NCBI GenBank assembly: GCA_015680685.1
Contig: MNCI01005012.1
Coordinates: forward strand, 335,287 to 393,769
Reading direction: 5' to 3'
Length of the DNA: 58,483 bases
DNA from: Gnetum montanum
Taxonomy: Eukaryota > Streptophyta > Gnetopsida > Gnetales > Gnetaceae
A program made the translations under genes and the position numbers. Each line of letters begins with the position of its first letter. The stretch's first letter is position 1. Positions 1 through 10,660 of this stretch are shown here, one piece after another. The notes below the pieces were generated by a model. That model had not been told where the DNA came from and ran no database searches. It saw only the letters and a program-made list of their open reading frames with translations.

Positions 1-1467
1 GCACCTAAATCCTGTTTGAGGACACTCGTTGGCGGTCGCATCCCAAACGGTTGCCAACACATGGCTAGGACAACGATCTAACCGTGCATAGTATAGGCCC
101 ATGATAGCATCCAAGGGTTCATGTCCTCCTTGTTTCCAACCTTGGATTTGCTTTCGCAAGTTAGACACTCGGGAGTACATTTGGTACTTGTCATTAAATA
201 GTTCTAACACAGTACTCCACCTACGAATGAATTCTAGTTCTAAAGACTGGTACCAGCTTTCTGCTTCTTTAACTAATGTCTATGGGAACAACTTAAGTTT
301 TTTCAATTCGTTCTCTATGTTTTGTAAGGCACACGTATCATGGAATGCTGATAAATGATTCTGATGATCAACGTTGTATCCTCCTTCAAATTGTGGGATG
401 TTGTTCATATCTAATCTCTTGATCCTACTATCTTTATGATGCCTTGTTGGAATTCTAATAGTCTTAGTTATGTCTAACATACTTCGAGTAGCGAGGAGGG
501 GTTTATCATGATCGTCTTGTCCATGGCATCTATGATGCCTACGTTATTCCCTACTCTCCCTTCTTCTATGTCGTGACTCTGTAGAGTGCCCTCGTCCCCT
601 TTCCTGGTTGTTTCGTCTATGACTTCCACTTTGCCTACCTTTATCCCCATGATCTTTTTCTTTATGACCACGTCTGAATATTGAATGAGAGGATGAAGGA
701 GATGATGAAGGTGAAGAAGAAGGAGAACCATCACCATGACGGTGTCTGCTACCTTCTCTTCAGAGGTCACAACCTCGATCACGATTGTAATTAGAATGTC
801 CACCTTTATCATGTGTCTGTGTCCCTTTTTCAAACCCTTTGTGCCTGTGGGTATCAAAACCTTGGTTATGAATAGTATAATGAAGGTTCTGATACACAAC
901 CCCTTGGCCAAAGTCAAGGGGACCCTCATTTTCACTGAAGACATGTGGGACATCCTGGGACCACTTACCCTTCAAAGACTTATGATGTATTTCCTGTTGC
1001 AAGTCCCTTTGACATTGTGCCTCCATGGGACGGTATTCTCTCGAGTTATGGTCTTGCACAACGTATTCTACGTGTAAGTGCAGCATGCCAATTCGTGTGA
1101 GAGCACGAAGGAGCATGCTTGGGACTGAACGATCGGGAGGTAACACTATGTTACCCTCTAAGTCTCGCCAACATAGTTGTTCATCTTGATGGAGGATAAA
1201 GGTAAAGTCTGGTATATACTCATCGGGATGAATATATACCACTCGAACTTGTTGAGGAACTTGGCGAATCAACGTCATGTGTATTATGCCACTGATTGTT
1301 TCCTGTTTCAGACCTAGATGGTGAGGCACTTTCATATGAAGAAGGAGACATACTTGTCTATTTAGTGTACAATGTATTCTTGTTTATTATTTTTTCAACC
1401 AACCCTAAGGGTTCATTCCAATGATGTGAATGATTTCCTATGTTCTAGTTAGCGCACAAACAACTAA
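1..1467 (-). pseudogene. gag relic of family A Ty3/gypsy element 1 (minus strand)
   Basis: Read on the minus strand this is the gag region of an LTR retrotransposon, starting just inside the PBS at 1468-1486. An open stretch at 1335-760 begins the gag N-terminal part (motifs YIHPDEY, FILHQDEQL, WRDLEGNIVLPPDRS) that recurs in the other family A copies near 11870, 18980 and 40950. A frameshift leads into a Ser-rich, His/Arg/Lys-rich low-complexity stretch (about 780-570). The core gag domain follows (LDMNNIPQFEGGYN near 410; ELFNDKYQMYSRVSNLRKQIQGW near 200; LDRCPSH near 80). Below about position 62 the expected gag continuation is lost, suggesting a rearrangement or further insertion. This copy keeps more CpG and longer open stretches than the others, so it may be younger. 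It is non-functional: frameshifts and truncation are visible. Confidence 0.8.
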
Positions 1468-1486
1468 GTCCCTGATAACGGTGCCA
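1468..1486 (-). other. primer binding site, element 1
   Basis: On the minus strand the bases directly inside the LTR end read TGGCACCGTTATCAGGGAC. This resembles the tRNA-Asp-type PBS (TGGCGCCGTTGCCGGGGA) of Athila-like elements, with changes mostly of the C-to-T/G-to-A kind. It fixes the LTR boundary and the minus orientation. Confidence 0.75.
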
Positions 1487-1487
1487 A

Positions 1488-2392
1488 TGATGAGCAGCGA
1501 GGTACCCCTACACTCAACCATACGAATACGAGCATTTCACGCACAATTCGGTCGAATTCCAAGGACTAAGTCCTTATGCGCCCTTGTGGAACAAGGATGG
1601 TTTGGTTGATCGTTGTCTTCCCAAGCTTACCTGTATGTCACGATTGTGTGGTTAAGTAAGCTTGAGGCATATGATTTTTATAGCTTTTATGTTTTTATAT
1701 CCTGCGCTAGTAGGGAAGGAGAGAGGTAACTAAGTGACTAATTTAACTTAACTACTCATTAACTAAGTTCTAACTAATCCTAACACCGACATTCGTTTCC
1801 ACTTGCTATACACATCTTGAACTAGTGCAACACTGCTAGGATTACCAAATGCTAATCATTACTGGGTTACCAAGCATTACACGCATACTCAACGTGGTCA
1901 TGCTTGTGTAATTTAACGATTTGCTTAATTGATCAAAATGAATTGTTGTGCCAATAACAAAAATGTAAAGTGCATAAAATAAAATAAATGCACAAGAAAA
2001 TAAAATAAATAAATGCATAAGAAAACAAATCTCAAGTGCTACAAGGATGAATCAAAGAGCTCGTCTTTATTGTCATACACAAGGTGTGCTCAAGTACACA
2101 ATGCTCGAATAAAGAAGTGTCCACACTTAGACCTCCTGCTACGGGCACTTGGAAAATACTCTAACTTTCAAACAGACTACAAGAGTTTCGTTACTTGACT
2201 GCTAAAAGGCTTTTTTTCAATTATGCGCCTGGGCACTGTATTTATAGGCTTGGGAGTAACTACTCTAATAATTAGAGTAACCGCTCTAATCATTAGAATA
2301 ACTGCTAAAGTAACCACTCTAATAATTAGAATAAACCACTAGAGTAACTGCTCTAATAATTAGAATAACTACTAGAGTAACCGCTCTCATCA
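1488..2392 (-). repeat. 5' LTR of family A element 1 (minus strand)
   Basis: The segment is bounded by TGATGAG at the left and CTCATCA at the right, the inverted ends of all family A LTRs in this window. On the minus strand it has a TATA box (CCTATAAATA, 2248-2239) and an AATAAA signal (2071-2066) in the order expected for U3-R-U5, and the R region matches the other LTRs (TTTGAAAGTTAGA; GTGCCCGTAGCAGGAG). The U3 is unlike the others: it is a tandem repeat (separate entry). The 3' partner lies outside the window. Confidence 0.82.
2254..2386. repeat. tandem repeat in U3 of the element 1 LTR
   Basis: A 21-nt module TAACYRCTCTAATMATTAGAR alternates with a 12-nt module like TAACTGCTAAAG, giving about three and a half copies of a roughly 33-nt unit. 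It lies directly upstream, in the transcription sense, of the LTR TATA box, so it is the U3 enhancer region of this copy. Each unit holds a TAATNATTA palindrome. Confidence 0.8.
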
Positions 2393-2641
2393 TGCCTTCA
2401 CCTTTAGGGACTGTTTGAGACTTCATCACATCTTTGAGTATCTTACAGGCACCTATTAAATTTTTGTAAAGTGTCTAATTTTATTATAATGAACACTCTT
2501 TTTTGTAACAATGTACAATGTAGCGCTCAGAGTTAGTTAGTCTATCTTTTAGTTAATAAATTCCATACCTCCTAATTTTTTGAGAAACTCGATCCTAATT
2601 CTATTCACTCAAGGACAAGTTTTTAGTTAGTCATGGGGTTA
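2393..2641 (+). mobile_element. 3' internal end of family A element 2
   Basis: From the first base after the element 1 LTR the sequence aligns by eye with 29405-29638, the 3' untranslated end of element 5 (shared GGGACTGTTTG, then CTCAAGGACAAGTTTT just before the LTR). It is therefore the 3' end of a plus-strand family A element, cut at its left by the minus-strand insertion of element 1. The degenerate polypurine tract directly precedes TGATGAG at 2642. Confidence 0.7.
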
Positions 2642-3471
2642 TGATGAGACATCAATAAAACAGGCTATGTCAACACATGCTTGTCAACGTATCCTCGTCA
2701 ACACATGGTAGGATGCATTGATACAGATACATTGATGGTGATGCAATCACTACCTATATGAATGCGTCGACCCCTTGCATTTATGGCACTTTTTAGTCAT
2801 AGTCTTAGCCAAACTCTTGTAGTTTTTGTTTCCTAGAGTTTGAATATTTTTCCTTTGAGGGCCCACAGTTTGGATTTAAGAGATTGTATGGAGTTTTATT
2901 TGAGAGCCTATGTACCTAAACACATTGGCATGTCAACAATAAAATTGAAATTTCCTATATCCATTACAACACCTAGACTAGCTTAACTTCACTTTTTTGC
3001 ACTTTACTTTACTTGCATTTTCCATTACTATCCTTAATTAAGTAATTAATTTTATTAATTATAAACACATGAGTATGGCCACTTTGAGCATAACATGTTA
3101 ACGCCTGGTAATCCTAGTAGTGGATATTTAATATGCCTATTAATAGCCACTTGGTAACCCAATAGTGTTAACACTAGATCAGGATGTGTATGGCAAGTGG
3201 GAATGGTTATTCCACATTAGGATAATTAGTTACTAGATTAGCTAATTAGTTAGATAATTAATTGTTAAACCTCTACTCAATCATCTAGTGGTTAAGATAA
3301 AAATATATTAAAAATAGTTACAAAAATATACATCATGTGCCTTAACCATACCCGATTCACTACTTAAGAATATCAGTCACTTGGGTAACTAAGTCTACAG
3401 AATTTGACTAGATCACTAATGAATGCTTGCAATTTGTATGGTTGGGCGTAGGGGGTACCTACTGCTCATCA
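2642..3471 (+). repeat. 3' LTR of family A element 2
   Basis: Begins TGATGAGAC and ends GCTCATCA. It contains a weak TATA-like CTATATG (2754-2760), an AATAAA at 2938-2943, and the shared block GGTAATCCTAGTAG in U5. No PBS follows; the next bases start unrelated sequence, so this is a 3' LTR end. Confidence 0.8.
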
Positions 3472-4577
3472 CATAGGAAGTAAAAAGGACATAGAAGGAT
3501 GGATTTTAATTTTTAAGTATTGCCATTTGTCTCTTGGATTCTAACAGAATAATAATCTTTATAATGTCACATCTATTGGTATAAAGAATCTGAAGCGATG
3601 TTGGAATTTAATCTAAAATATTCACTTGGGAGTGCATTCAAGAAAACAATGTTCCAAAGCTTCCTAGGAGTTAAAAGGACATTGTTTTTGCAAATATTAA
3701 CTATAAGATTTATATAAGACTTAACCATTATCTTTCTTCCCAACATTAAATAAGTTCACTATTTAAGTAGCTAGATGTATACACAACTAAGAATTCAAAT
3801 TATAACCTTATAACTAAAGATACTTTAATCATAAGCTAACTCAACTACTATCTTAATCATTGCTTAAAAATTAGTGAAGAAATTGGCCTACAAAACCAAA
3901 GAGTGTAACCTAAATTTCTCTTTTAATTTAGCTTTTCTATAAATAATGAATTCTCAACTTACTTGTAAATTGGAATCAAATTGAAACTACAATGTTTATT
4001 ATGTTTTTACGTAAGTTATATCGCCAAGTTGCATAGGGTTTACTTTCCATATTGATAACCCTCCTATATTCCCATAGCAACTCTACCAAGGCGTTTCAAC
4101 CAACCAACCTTGTACCCCCTCCAACCAAGAAAACCAAGGTCTCTTCTTTTATGTCAAGTTCTCGGCATTCAATATTTATTTCAATATTAAAACTTATTTT
4201 GAATGAAAAGTTTTACCATCACATATCCCCGATGTTGTCCAATTTTTTAATTTTTAAGTGATTAATTAATCATCATCACAAACCCCATTGGATCATAAAT
4301 AAAACAATCGGATCCCCCACGTGAAGTATCTCCATCAATGCCACAACCCATGTCCATCGTCTCACAGTCCCACTCCCACTTGCAGCATGCGAAACTTCCG
4401 ACCACCACCACCGGCAGCGAGTATTTTTTTTACGCTGGTTTACAAGTTCTACAACAATTTTTTCCGTCTAAAATTAAAGATTTTCATTCTTAAAACAAAT
4501 AAATCTTATATAACTCAGTTACCTAAAAAGAACTTCAAGCATAGAAGATGATCCTGCTTTTAAATCTCGAAAGGGAG
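3472..4577. other. AT-rich intergenic DNA, no gene seen
   Basis: Only short, compositionally biased open frames are present (for example 4052-4261 and 4321-4551), with no recognisable domain. I see no LTR ends or tRNA-like structure. Confidence 0.5.
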
Positions 4578-4850
4578 CCTTTTAATTAATAAAGCTAATG
4601 TTGGTACCACGTCCCATAATTCCCAATAATAAATAAAATCATAGATGTCCATCACTAATAATTGGTATCCTTTTAATTAATAAAGCTAATGTTGGTACCA
4701 CGTACCATAATTCCCAATAATAAATAAAATCATAGATGTCCATCACTAATAATTGGTATCCTTTTAATTAATAAAGCTAATGTTGCTACCACGTCCCATA
4801 ATTCCCAATAATAAATAAAATCATAGATGTCCATCATTAATAATTGGTAT
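4578..4850. repeat. three tandem 91-bp units
   Basis: Units at 4578-4668, 4669-4759 and 4760-4850 each start CCTTTTAATTAATAAAG and end ATAATTGGTAT. Units 1 and 2 differ at one base (CACGTCCCAT versus CACGTACCAT). Unit 3 differs at GGTACC to GCTACC and CACTAAT to CATTAAT. Nothing similar was noticed elsewhere in the window. Confidence 0.95.
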
Positions 4851-6420
4851 ATATAATTTGTTGTTAGGGTATAAAATCAGGACACTTTCCTCACTTTCAA
4901 GGTGGAGAGCTATATAGATCTTAATTAAGGTGTAAGTTTGACATTCAACTTTGTTGGTCATTAAATTCTTTCATAACATATTGTAAAAAATTACCCAAAA
5001 ATTTACTTGTAAATATTTGCTTTGCATAACATTTTTATGAATTTTTTTGATATAATATAATTCATATATTAAAATCCTTAAATTTTTAATAATGAATCTT
5101 TAAGTAAAATCCCCAAAATCTCTTTGAAAGTAACATCTTTTTTCAATATAACTATTATCTTTAAATTTTATTGAAGTTTGCGCAACTTTTTCCATTAAAG
5201 TTTGATTTTAATTACTTATTCAACAATGCGCTTGCTATCAAAATCAAATTAGATGATATTTATGTTTCTACCAAAATTATATACAAATAACACACAGGAA
5301 AGGAGTACTTGCTTAGCAGAAATAGAAATCACTTTTTAGTAAAATTATTAAAAATGCCCTTGGTTCTATTCAAAGATAAAAATTACAATGGCTGTTATTA
5401 GAAAGATTGCAAAACTTACCCAAGACAATTGGTTTTTATAGGGCTAATAGAATGAGTTAGGGCATTATGCTCAATCTAGCTTTATTATTTTTGTATGTGA
5501 ATAAATCATGTAGGCGTAGACTTTGTAACAACTCTATGTAATGAGAGAAAAAAAACTTGGATTAATAGTGTTTTATATGCTTTGTTAAATTTTCTGAGTA
5601 ACTTATTCTCAATTTTTCACAACAAAAGTAACAAGAGAGTCTCAAGTGGAAGCCCTAGAGGCATAGAGGCTCGGGCCACCAGTTAAACCTCTCAGAAGCA
5701 GATATAGTCGATGATTTCACCTTCTCCCTTTCTTGTGTAATAATCTCTAAACTAACAATGCTAATTAATGATGTTTTGGAGGAATCTTACACATCATTAC
5801 GATGAGATTCATAATAATATTTAAGTTTTTTAAAATATGCATTTAAAATTTTTGAAAGTCAAAAGAACGCAATTCACACTGTGCTTAATCATTAGATTAG
5901 GTGCATTCGTAAGATGTGCTACAATTACCACCGGTAAAGTTTGACTTGTTTAAAGCCGTTAAATGTTGTATCTAGTTTTATATATCTCCGAGAAAAAAAT
6001 TGTTTTCCTAATTAAAATGGTTAACCCCTTTTTGCAAGGCAAAAGTTTCTGCAGACAATCTAGAAAGAAATTACACATGAATACTCATCGCCGTCAAATT
6101 CACAGCTTTTGGCCACGCTGCATGCCTGCCACATTTTGAATGATGAACGCAAATAAGCCCAAGTGCAGATTCAGGAACCTTCGATGCAAGCACAATTAAT
6201 TGGTCCACGGACGTGGCATTCGCATATGATAATCCAGAAAGCTTATGCCTGCTGGTAATATTAATTAATGGTGGCGACATAATGATGGACTGGTACAGCT
6301 GCAGCAGCAGCAGCAAAATTGGGCCTGTTTGCTGGGTTATTCGATCACACACGATACATGGAGCCATTCTAACGATACAATAATAACAAGAATAATGATA
6401 ATTACTAATCCGAGGTTTGA
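4851..6420. other. intergenic DNA upstream of the PP2C gene
   Basis: No gene supported. A TATA-like GGGTATAAAATC lies near 4868 with no supported coding region downstream. The stretch 5630-5720 (AACAAGAGAGTCTCAAGTGG...) looks like a repeat fragment I could not classify. A short CAG run lies near 6298-6313. The 98-aa minus-strand frame at 6071-6367 has no recognisable motif. Confidence 0.45.
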
Positions 6421-6995
6421 CCAGCTTTTGTTGAAGGCGGCACCGGCAGCGTGACCGTGACGGTCACGCGCACGCATTCACTTTAATTGGCGTAATCACG
6501 CACAGGAGTTGCAGGCCATACAATACAATACAATGCCAAATGAAATGATATGAGCTGAGCTGAGCTGAGCCGCGTTTTTCTCTTGTGGTGACGTTGGTGC
6601 TTCGTGTTTGGAAAACCACGTTCACGTTCTTGTTCTTGTCTATCTATGTCTGCCTTGCCTCCCTGTAACTAACTGTCTCTCCGTCTTTCTCTCTGTTTTT
6701 CCTCGGACTTGGTCTCCTCTCCTCTCCTCCTCTGGTTGTGGCTGCGTTGCTGGGCTGGAGCTTGGACGGGCCTCTGCTTTGCTCTGAACAATTGAGACTC
6801 TGCTGCCAAGCTCTGCATCTGCATCGCGTCGGGGTTGGACCCGATTTCTGGAAATTGAAAGAGCGTGATTGTGATTGTGATTGTGATTGTGATTCACTTG
6901 TTTTTTTTTTCACTTTTGCTCGTGTGGTGTGGTGTGGATTCGGCGCAGAGGGCATCCCCAGTGACGCTTTTGTTATGCTTTCCATTGCAGAGAAT
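6421..6995 (+). promoter_or_regulatory. promoter and 5' UTR of the PP2C gene
   Basis: GC content rises sharply here relative to the AT-rich upstream DNA. Features, in order: a 19-bp palindrome with TGACG-type core (6450-6468), four tandem TGAGC pentamers (6551-6570), a pyrimidine-rich tract (about 6668-6733) of the Y-patch kind common in TATA-less plant promoters, and five GTGATT hexamers (6865-6894). No clear TATA box is seen. TTTCCATTGCAG ends at 6990, just before the start codon, and looks like a 3' splice site, so an intron in the 5' UTR is plausible. Its donor cannot be fixed without transcripts. Confidence 0.55.
6450..6468. promoter_or_regulatory. 19-bp palindrome with TGACG cores
   Basis: CGTGACCGT-G-ACGGTCACG: perfect 9-bp arms around a single G. 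The TGACG on one strand and the similar core on the other resemble plant bZIP (TGA/CRE-like) binding sites. Function is inferred only from position, about 530 bp upstream of the start codon. Confidence 0.5.
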
Positions 6996-9117
6996 ATGGC
7001 CTCCTCCAAGGCTAAGGGCAAGGAGATCCTTCACAAGATAAAGGTCGGTACTTTTCGGTTTGTTTTGTTATTCCGTGTTTCGTCGATTTTTTTCTCCTCC
7101 TTTTTTCTAAAGCTTTCTGTGTGATCTATCGTACGAATGATTATCTTGCGCGGCGTTTCTGTATCCTTTAAGGTGGCATCTCATTAGCTTCAATCTTATC
7201 TCTCTTGTTTTTATTCCCCTGTAATTATTTGTATCAATCATTGGGGGTGATTTTGTGAGATTTATCTTCAAGTTTAAGCGATGGGGCCCAAGACTGTTGC
7301 ACCTTTCCTTAATTATTTCGTTTAACAATCCATCAAATTTCACAGGGTTTAAGGTTGTCGCGGATTGTTAAGCGGAAGTAAATGAATCTTAGATCTCCGC
7401 CATGTTTTTATAGCAGGTTATCTTTCTTGCGGCGATGCTTTCGAAATCCTTAATCTTAGAGAGCCATCGCGGGGCACTCCCTTATAAGAAATCAAAATCT
7501 CTAAATTTTATTCATGTTCTTTTATTTTTCGTATATTTCCTGCAACGTTCTGGATGCAGCGTAATTTCATCAGCTACATTAACTACGCGGTTGAATAGGG
7601 CATCGGGAGTCCCACGTTATGTAGTCCTGGGAGAAAGGGAGAGACTTTTACTGCAGGATTCAGGAACAGAAATGGGGTTTCATGTTCTTGAAGATGTAAC
7701 TTTAATTGGGAATAAATTTGTTTGTTCAATAACAATTTTAAGCACTAATCGCTTATTTTAGCTGCAAAGTATATTCTGTTTTAAAGATACTGATATTTTT
7801 CTTTCATGCAACGGGTTTGCAAAGCATTTTGTATGACATTAACAGTCTTTTTGATATGTCATCCCAGGTGGCCGCTGGATTTACTCCGGCATCATCTGAT
7901 ACTGGAAAGGGACAATGTAAATCATCAGGCAACAAAGTAACATTTGGATTTCATCTGGTAAAGGGCAAATCAAGGCATGACATGGAGGACTGCCATGTTG
8001 CAGAGTACAAGCGATTCAGTGAGCACCATCTTGGACTGTTTGCTATCTTTGATGGACACTTGGGAAACTCAGTTGCTAACTACCTAAAGTCCAATCTTTT
8101 TGATAACATTCTAAGACAGGTATCATTGTAAACCTAGAATATTAATTTTTAGCATATTAAGCTATCTGCAATTTTATGCCAATATATCCTCTCTTCAGCA
8201 GGTTTTAATGTAAGATGTTCAGAATTAACTTTTCATGGTTAATTACTGTGTTCGTTTGTTAAATTAAGATCATAATATGATTGTGATATTTGGGCTTCCT
8301 CTGTAGCCTGAGTTCCTGAAAGATCCAATATCAGCTATCAAGAACGCTTACACGGTTACAGACAAAATGATCTTAGCAAGTACGGCTGATTTAGGAGCCG
8401 GTGGTTCAACAGCAGTTACTGCCATCTTGGTTGATGGGACAAAACTTTATGTAGCAAATGTTGGTGATTCTAGGGCTGTTTTGTGCTTAGATGGCACAGC
8501 TATCCAGCTAACTATTGACCATGAACCAAGCACTGAACGAACAGATATAGAGAACAGGGGGGGATTTGTTACATCATTTCCAGGTTCGTTTTCATAGGTT
8601 TTTGCCTCGTTTTATTGACAGAAATACATTGAAATCATGATTTGTTTGTTCATAAATTTACTGCCTTATTTCTGCACTGTAGGAGATGTGCCTAGAGTCA
8701 ATGGACAGCTTGCAGTAGCTCGTGCATTTGGTGACAAAGGCTTAAAGCAGCAAATAAGTTCAGAACCAGATGTAACTCACATTTTAGTAGACTCTAGCAC
8801 TGAATTCCTGATCCTGGCAAGCGATGGTCTGTGGAAGGTAACAAAGCACATCTATTTAGTTGCTCCCTGTCTTTTGTCTATAGCGTACTGAAAATCTCCT
8901 CTCAGGTCATGATCAATGCAATAGCAATACCATTGACTGCTTGTTCATTTCATTTTCATTTGTAACTTTGTTTTAGGTTATCTCTAATGAAGAAGCCGTG
9001 GAAATGGTTAGAAAAATAAAGGATCCCCGAACTGCAGCAAAATGTCTTACTGAGGAGGCAGTTTCAAGAATGAGCAAAGATGATATTTCATGCATTGTTG
9101 TCCGCTTTCATCATTAA
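6996..9117 (+). CDS. protein phosphatase 2C (clade F type), five exons
   Basis: PPM-family Ser/Thr phosphatase, metal-dependent, probably cytosolic/nuclear. Exons: 6996-7043, 7868-8119, 8307-8583, 8683-8837, 8977-9117; all four introns are GT-AG. The joined CDS is 873 nt, 290 aa, the usual clade F length. Domain landmarks: [10 protein letters not shown] at the N-terminus (typical of one clade F group), RHDMED (R52, E56, D57), FDGH (D78, G79), GGSTAVTAI (132-140), VGDSRAV (152-158), DHEP (171-174), [18 protein letters not shown] (193-210), ASDGLW (D240, G241) and KDDIS (D279). All metal- and phosphate-binding residues are present, so it should be active. No signal peptide or membrane segment. 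An in-frame ATG at 6975 would add seven residues (MLSIAEN), but 6996 fits the family and follows a likely splice acceptor at 6990. It is the only intact gene here, and the retroelements flank it without entering it. Confidence 0.95.
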
Positions 9118-9410
9118 GGGTCAGGCAAGCATAAGTTTTCAGACTGCTTTTCAAGAATGTGTTAATTCTTTCCATGGAATGGAATTCACCAACCAGAGCT
9201 GTATTAAACTAAAGATGCTGAACACTAAGGCTTACTCAAATATGCCTATACCCGGAAAAAATTGAAAGGGGAAGCTTGGTTTTTTTTTGTTTTTTGTTTT
9301 TGGTTTTTTGCTTTCATTTGTGTTAAATGGTTTGCGTTGTTTTGGTGCTTCCCCAAACATATACAAGATATAAAAACTTGCATATAGTAATAAAACTATG
9401 GTTGTGACGT
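9118..9410 (+). terminator. 3' UTR and poly(A) signal of the PP2C gene
   Basis: Downstream of TAA (9115-9117) the sequence becomes T-rich (9280-9320). AATAAAA at 9389-9395 is a good near-upstream poly(A) signal. The exact cleavage site is not visible, and later signals (for example AATAAA near 10089) could be alternatives. Confidence 0.55.
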
Positions 9411-10660
9411 TTTCTCACCCAGCACCGTGATGGTATCCCCACGAACATGACTTACTGCAATAACGTTTGGCTGTTGCGACAGCTTTATGTTGCAAGTGCT
9501 GTCACCTGGTTTGAAGGGTCATGCGATGCCCACTACTTGACAATTCTGTGATCTTCTGCTACGAGAGTCCGAATTCTCCTTGTGAAAGATGATACTCTTT
9601 GGACTTCACAAAAAGAACATCCAAAACTGAAATTCACATTAGTTTCTTCCCGAGCAGATTCGCGTTTGGTGACTTTCACAATTCCACGAAATAACATCCT
9701 TCATTAATGTAGAATGTATTTTATTCTTCACATCCTGAACTAAGGACTCGTATTCAAATGAAAATTTCAGTTTATGGAGGACTTCTGGGAAGGGAAAACT
9801 TTATTATATCAGAGTTTATTGCTCAGTCCGAACATGGCAAATGTTAGGATTGTGCCACGAATATGTTGATCTCTTGGGTGTAATATAAATTGGCAGTCAT
9901 TCCCATTAGTGCTTTTTCTTTATATTAATAGCATGTTACAAAGAACGGGTAATTGGAAGGATGTTATAATTATTGTTTTTTTTTTTTTCCTTTCTATTCT
10001 TGGGCAATTAGCATGGTTGATGCTTGCTTCCTTGTAAAGTGGTTGCCTTTGATCTTCATATAGTTTCTATGGCTCAAAATGCCTTGTCAATAAAGTCTAA
10101 AAGGTTAATAGACATAAGCAAAAAGACTACATAGGGTGAAGAGTTCGCTATAAATTTGTTAGCCAAATAAGTTGATAATTTTATTAATATATTGTTTTAT
10201 GTTTTGTTAAAAACTAGTTGATAATTTTATTAATATATTCTTTTATATTTTTTAAAAAACAAGTTGGCAAGCTTGCGAAGGTGAATGTGGTTTCAATTAT
10301 AAAAGGAGATAACAATAGATAAATGTGTACTATGGACATTTTTGATAACGGATTAACAAATTTGGCATGTGTCCTACAAAATTAAGGGCTTGAATTGAAG
10401 ATAACAACAATACTATGAGTAGAAAAATCATGGGATGTTAGTTTCGACAATACAAAGATCAATTTATGCTTAAACTTGTTAACCCAACCAAATCATTGAA
10501 CAAGCAAGGAAAGGATAATGTAGGGTAGCTCATATGGTGCAATAGCTTCGCACCTTATGGTAACTTTTATGGTATAACTTGAAATAATCATTGCATATCT
10601 ATTTCAAATAAAGGTGAGTAATTTTGGATTTATTTTATGAAACCTTTAGTTTGTTTTCTT
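9411..10660. other. intergenic DNA, no gene seen
   Basis: No coding region or known repeat recognised. There is a short duplication near 10165-10260 (AGTTGATAATTTTATTAATAT occurs twice, in slightly different contexts). Confidence 0.45.

Noticed and set aside
6071-6367. 98-aa minus-strand frame
   Set aside because: No motif, no splice or promoter context, and biased composition from a CAG run.
6738-6995. N-terminal extension of the PP2C protein from an upstream in-frame ATG
   Set aside because: The frame reads through a CT-rich tract and the GTGATT repeat, has no family similarity, and a likely splice acceptor sits at 6990.
6640-7021. Two overlapping minus-strand frames
   Set aside because: They are the reverse reading of the PP2C 5' UTR repeat (NH and QS dipeptide runs).
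7435-7761. 108-aa open frame
   Set aside because: Lies wholly in the first intron of the PP2C gene and has no recognisable domain.
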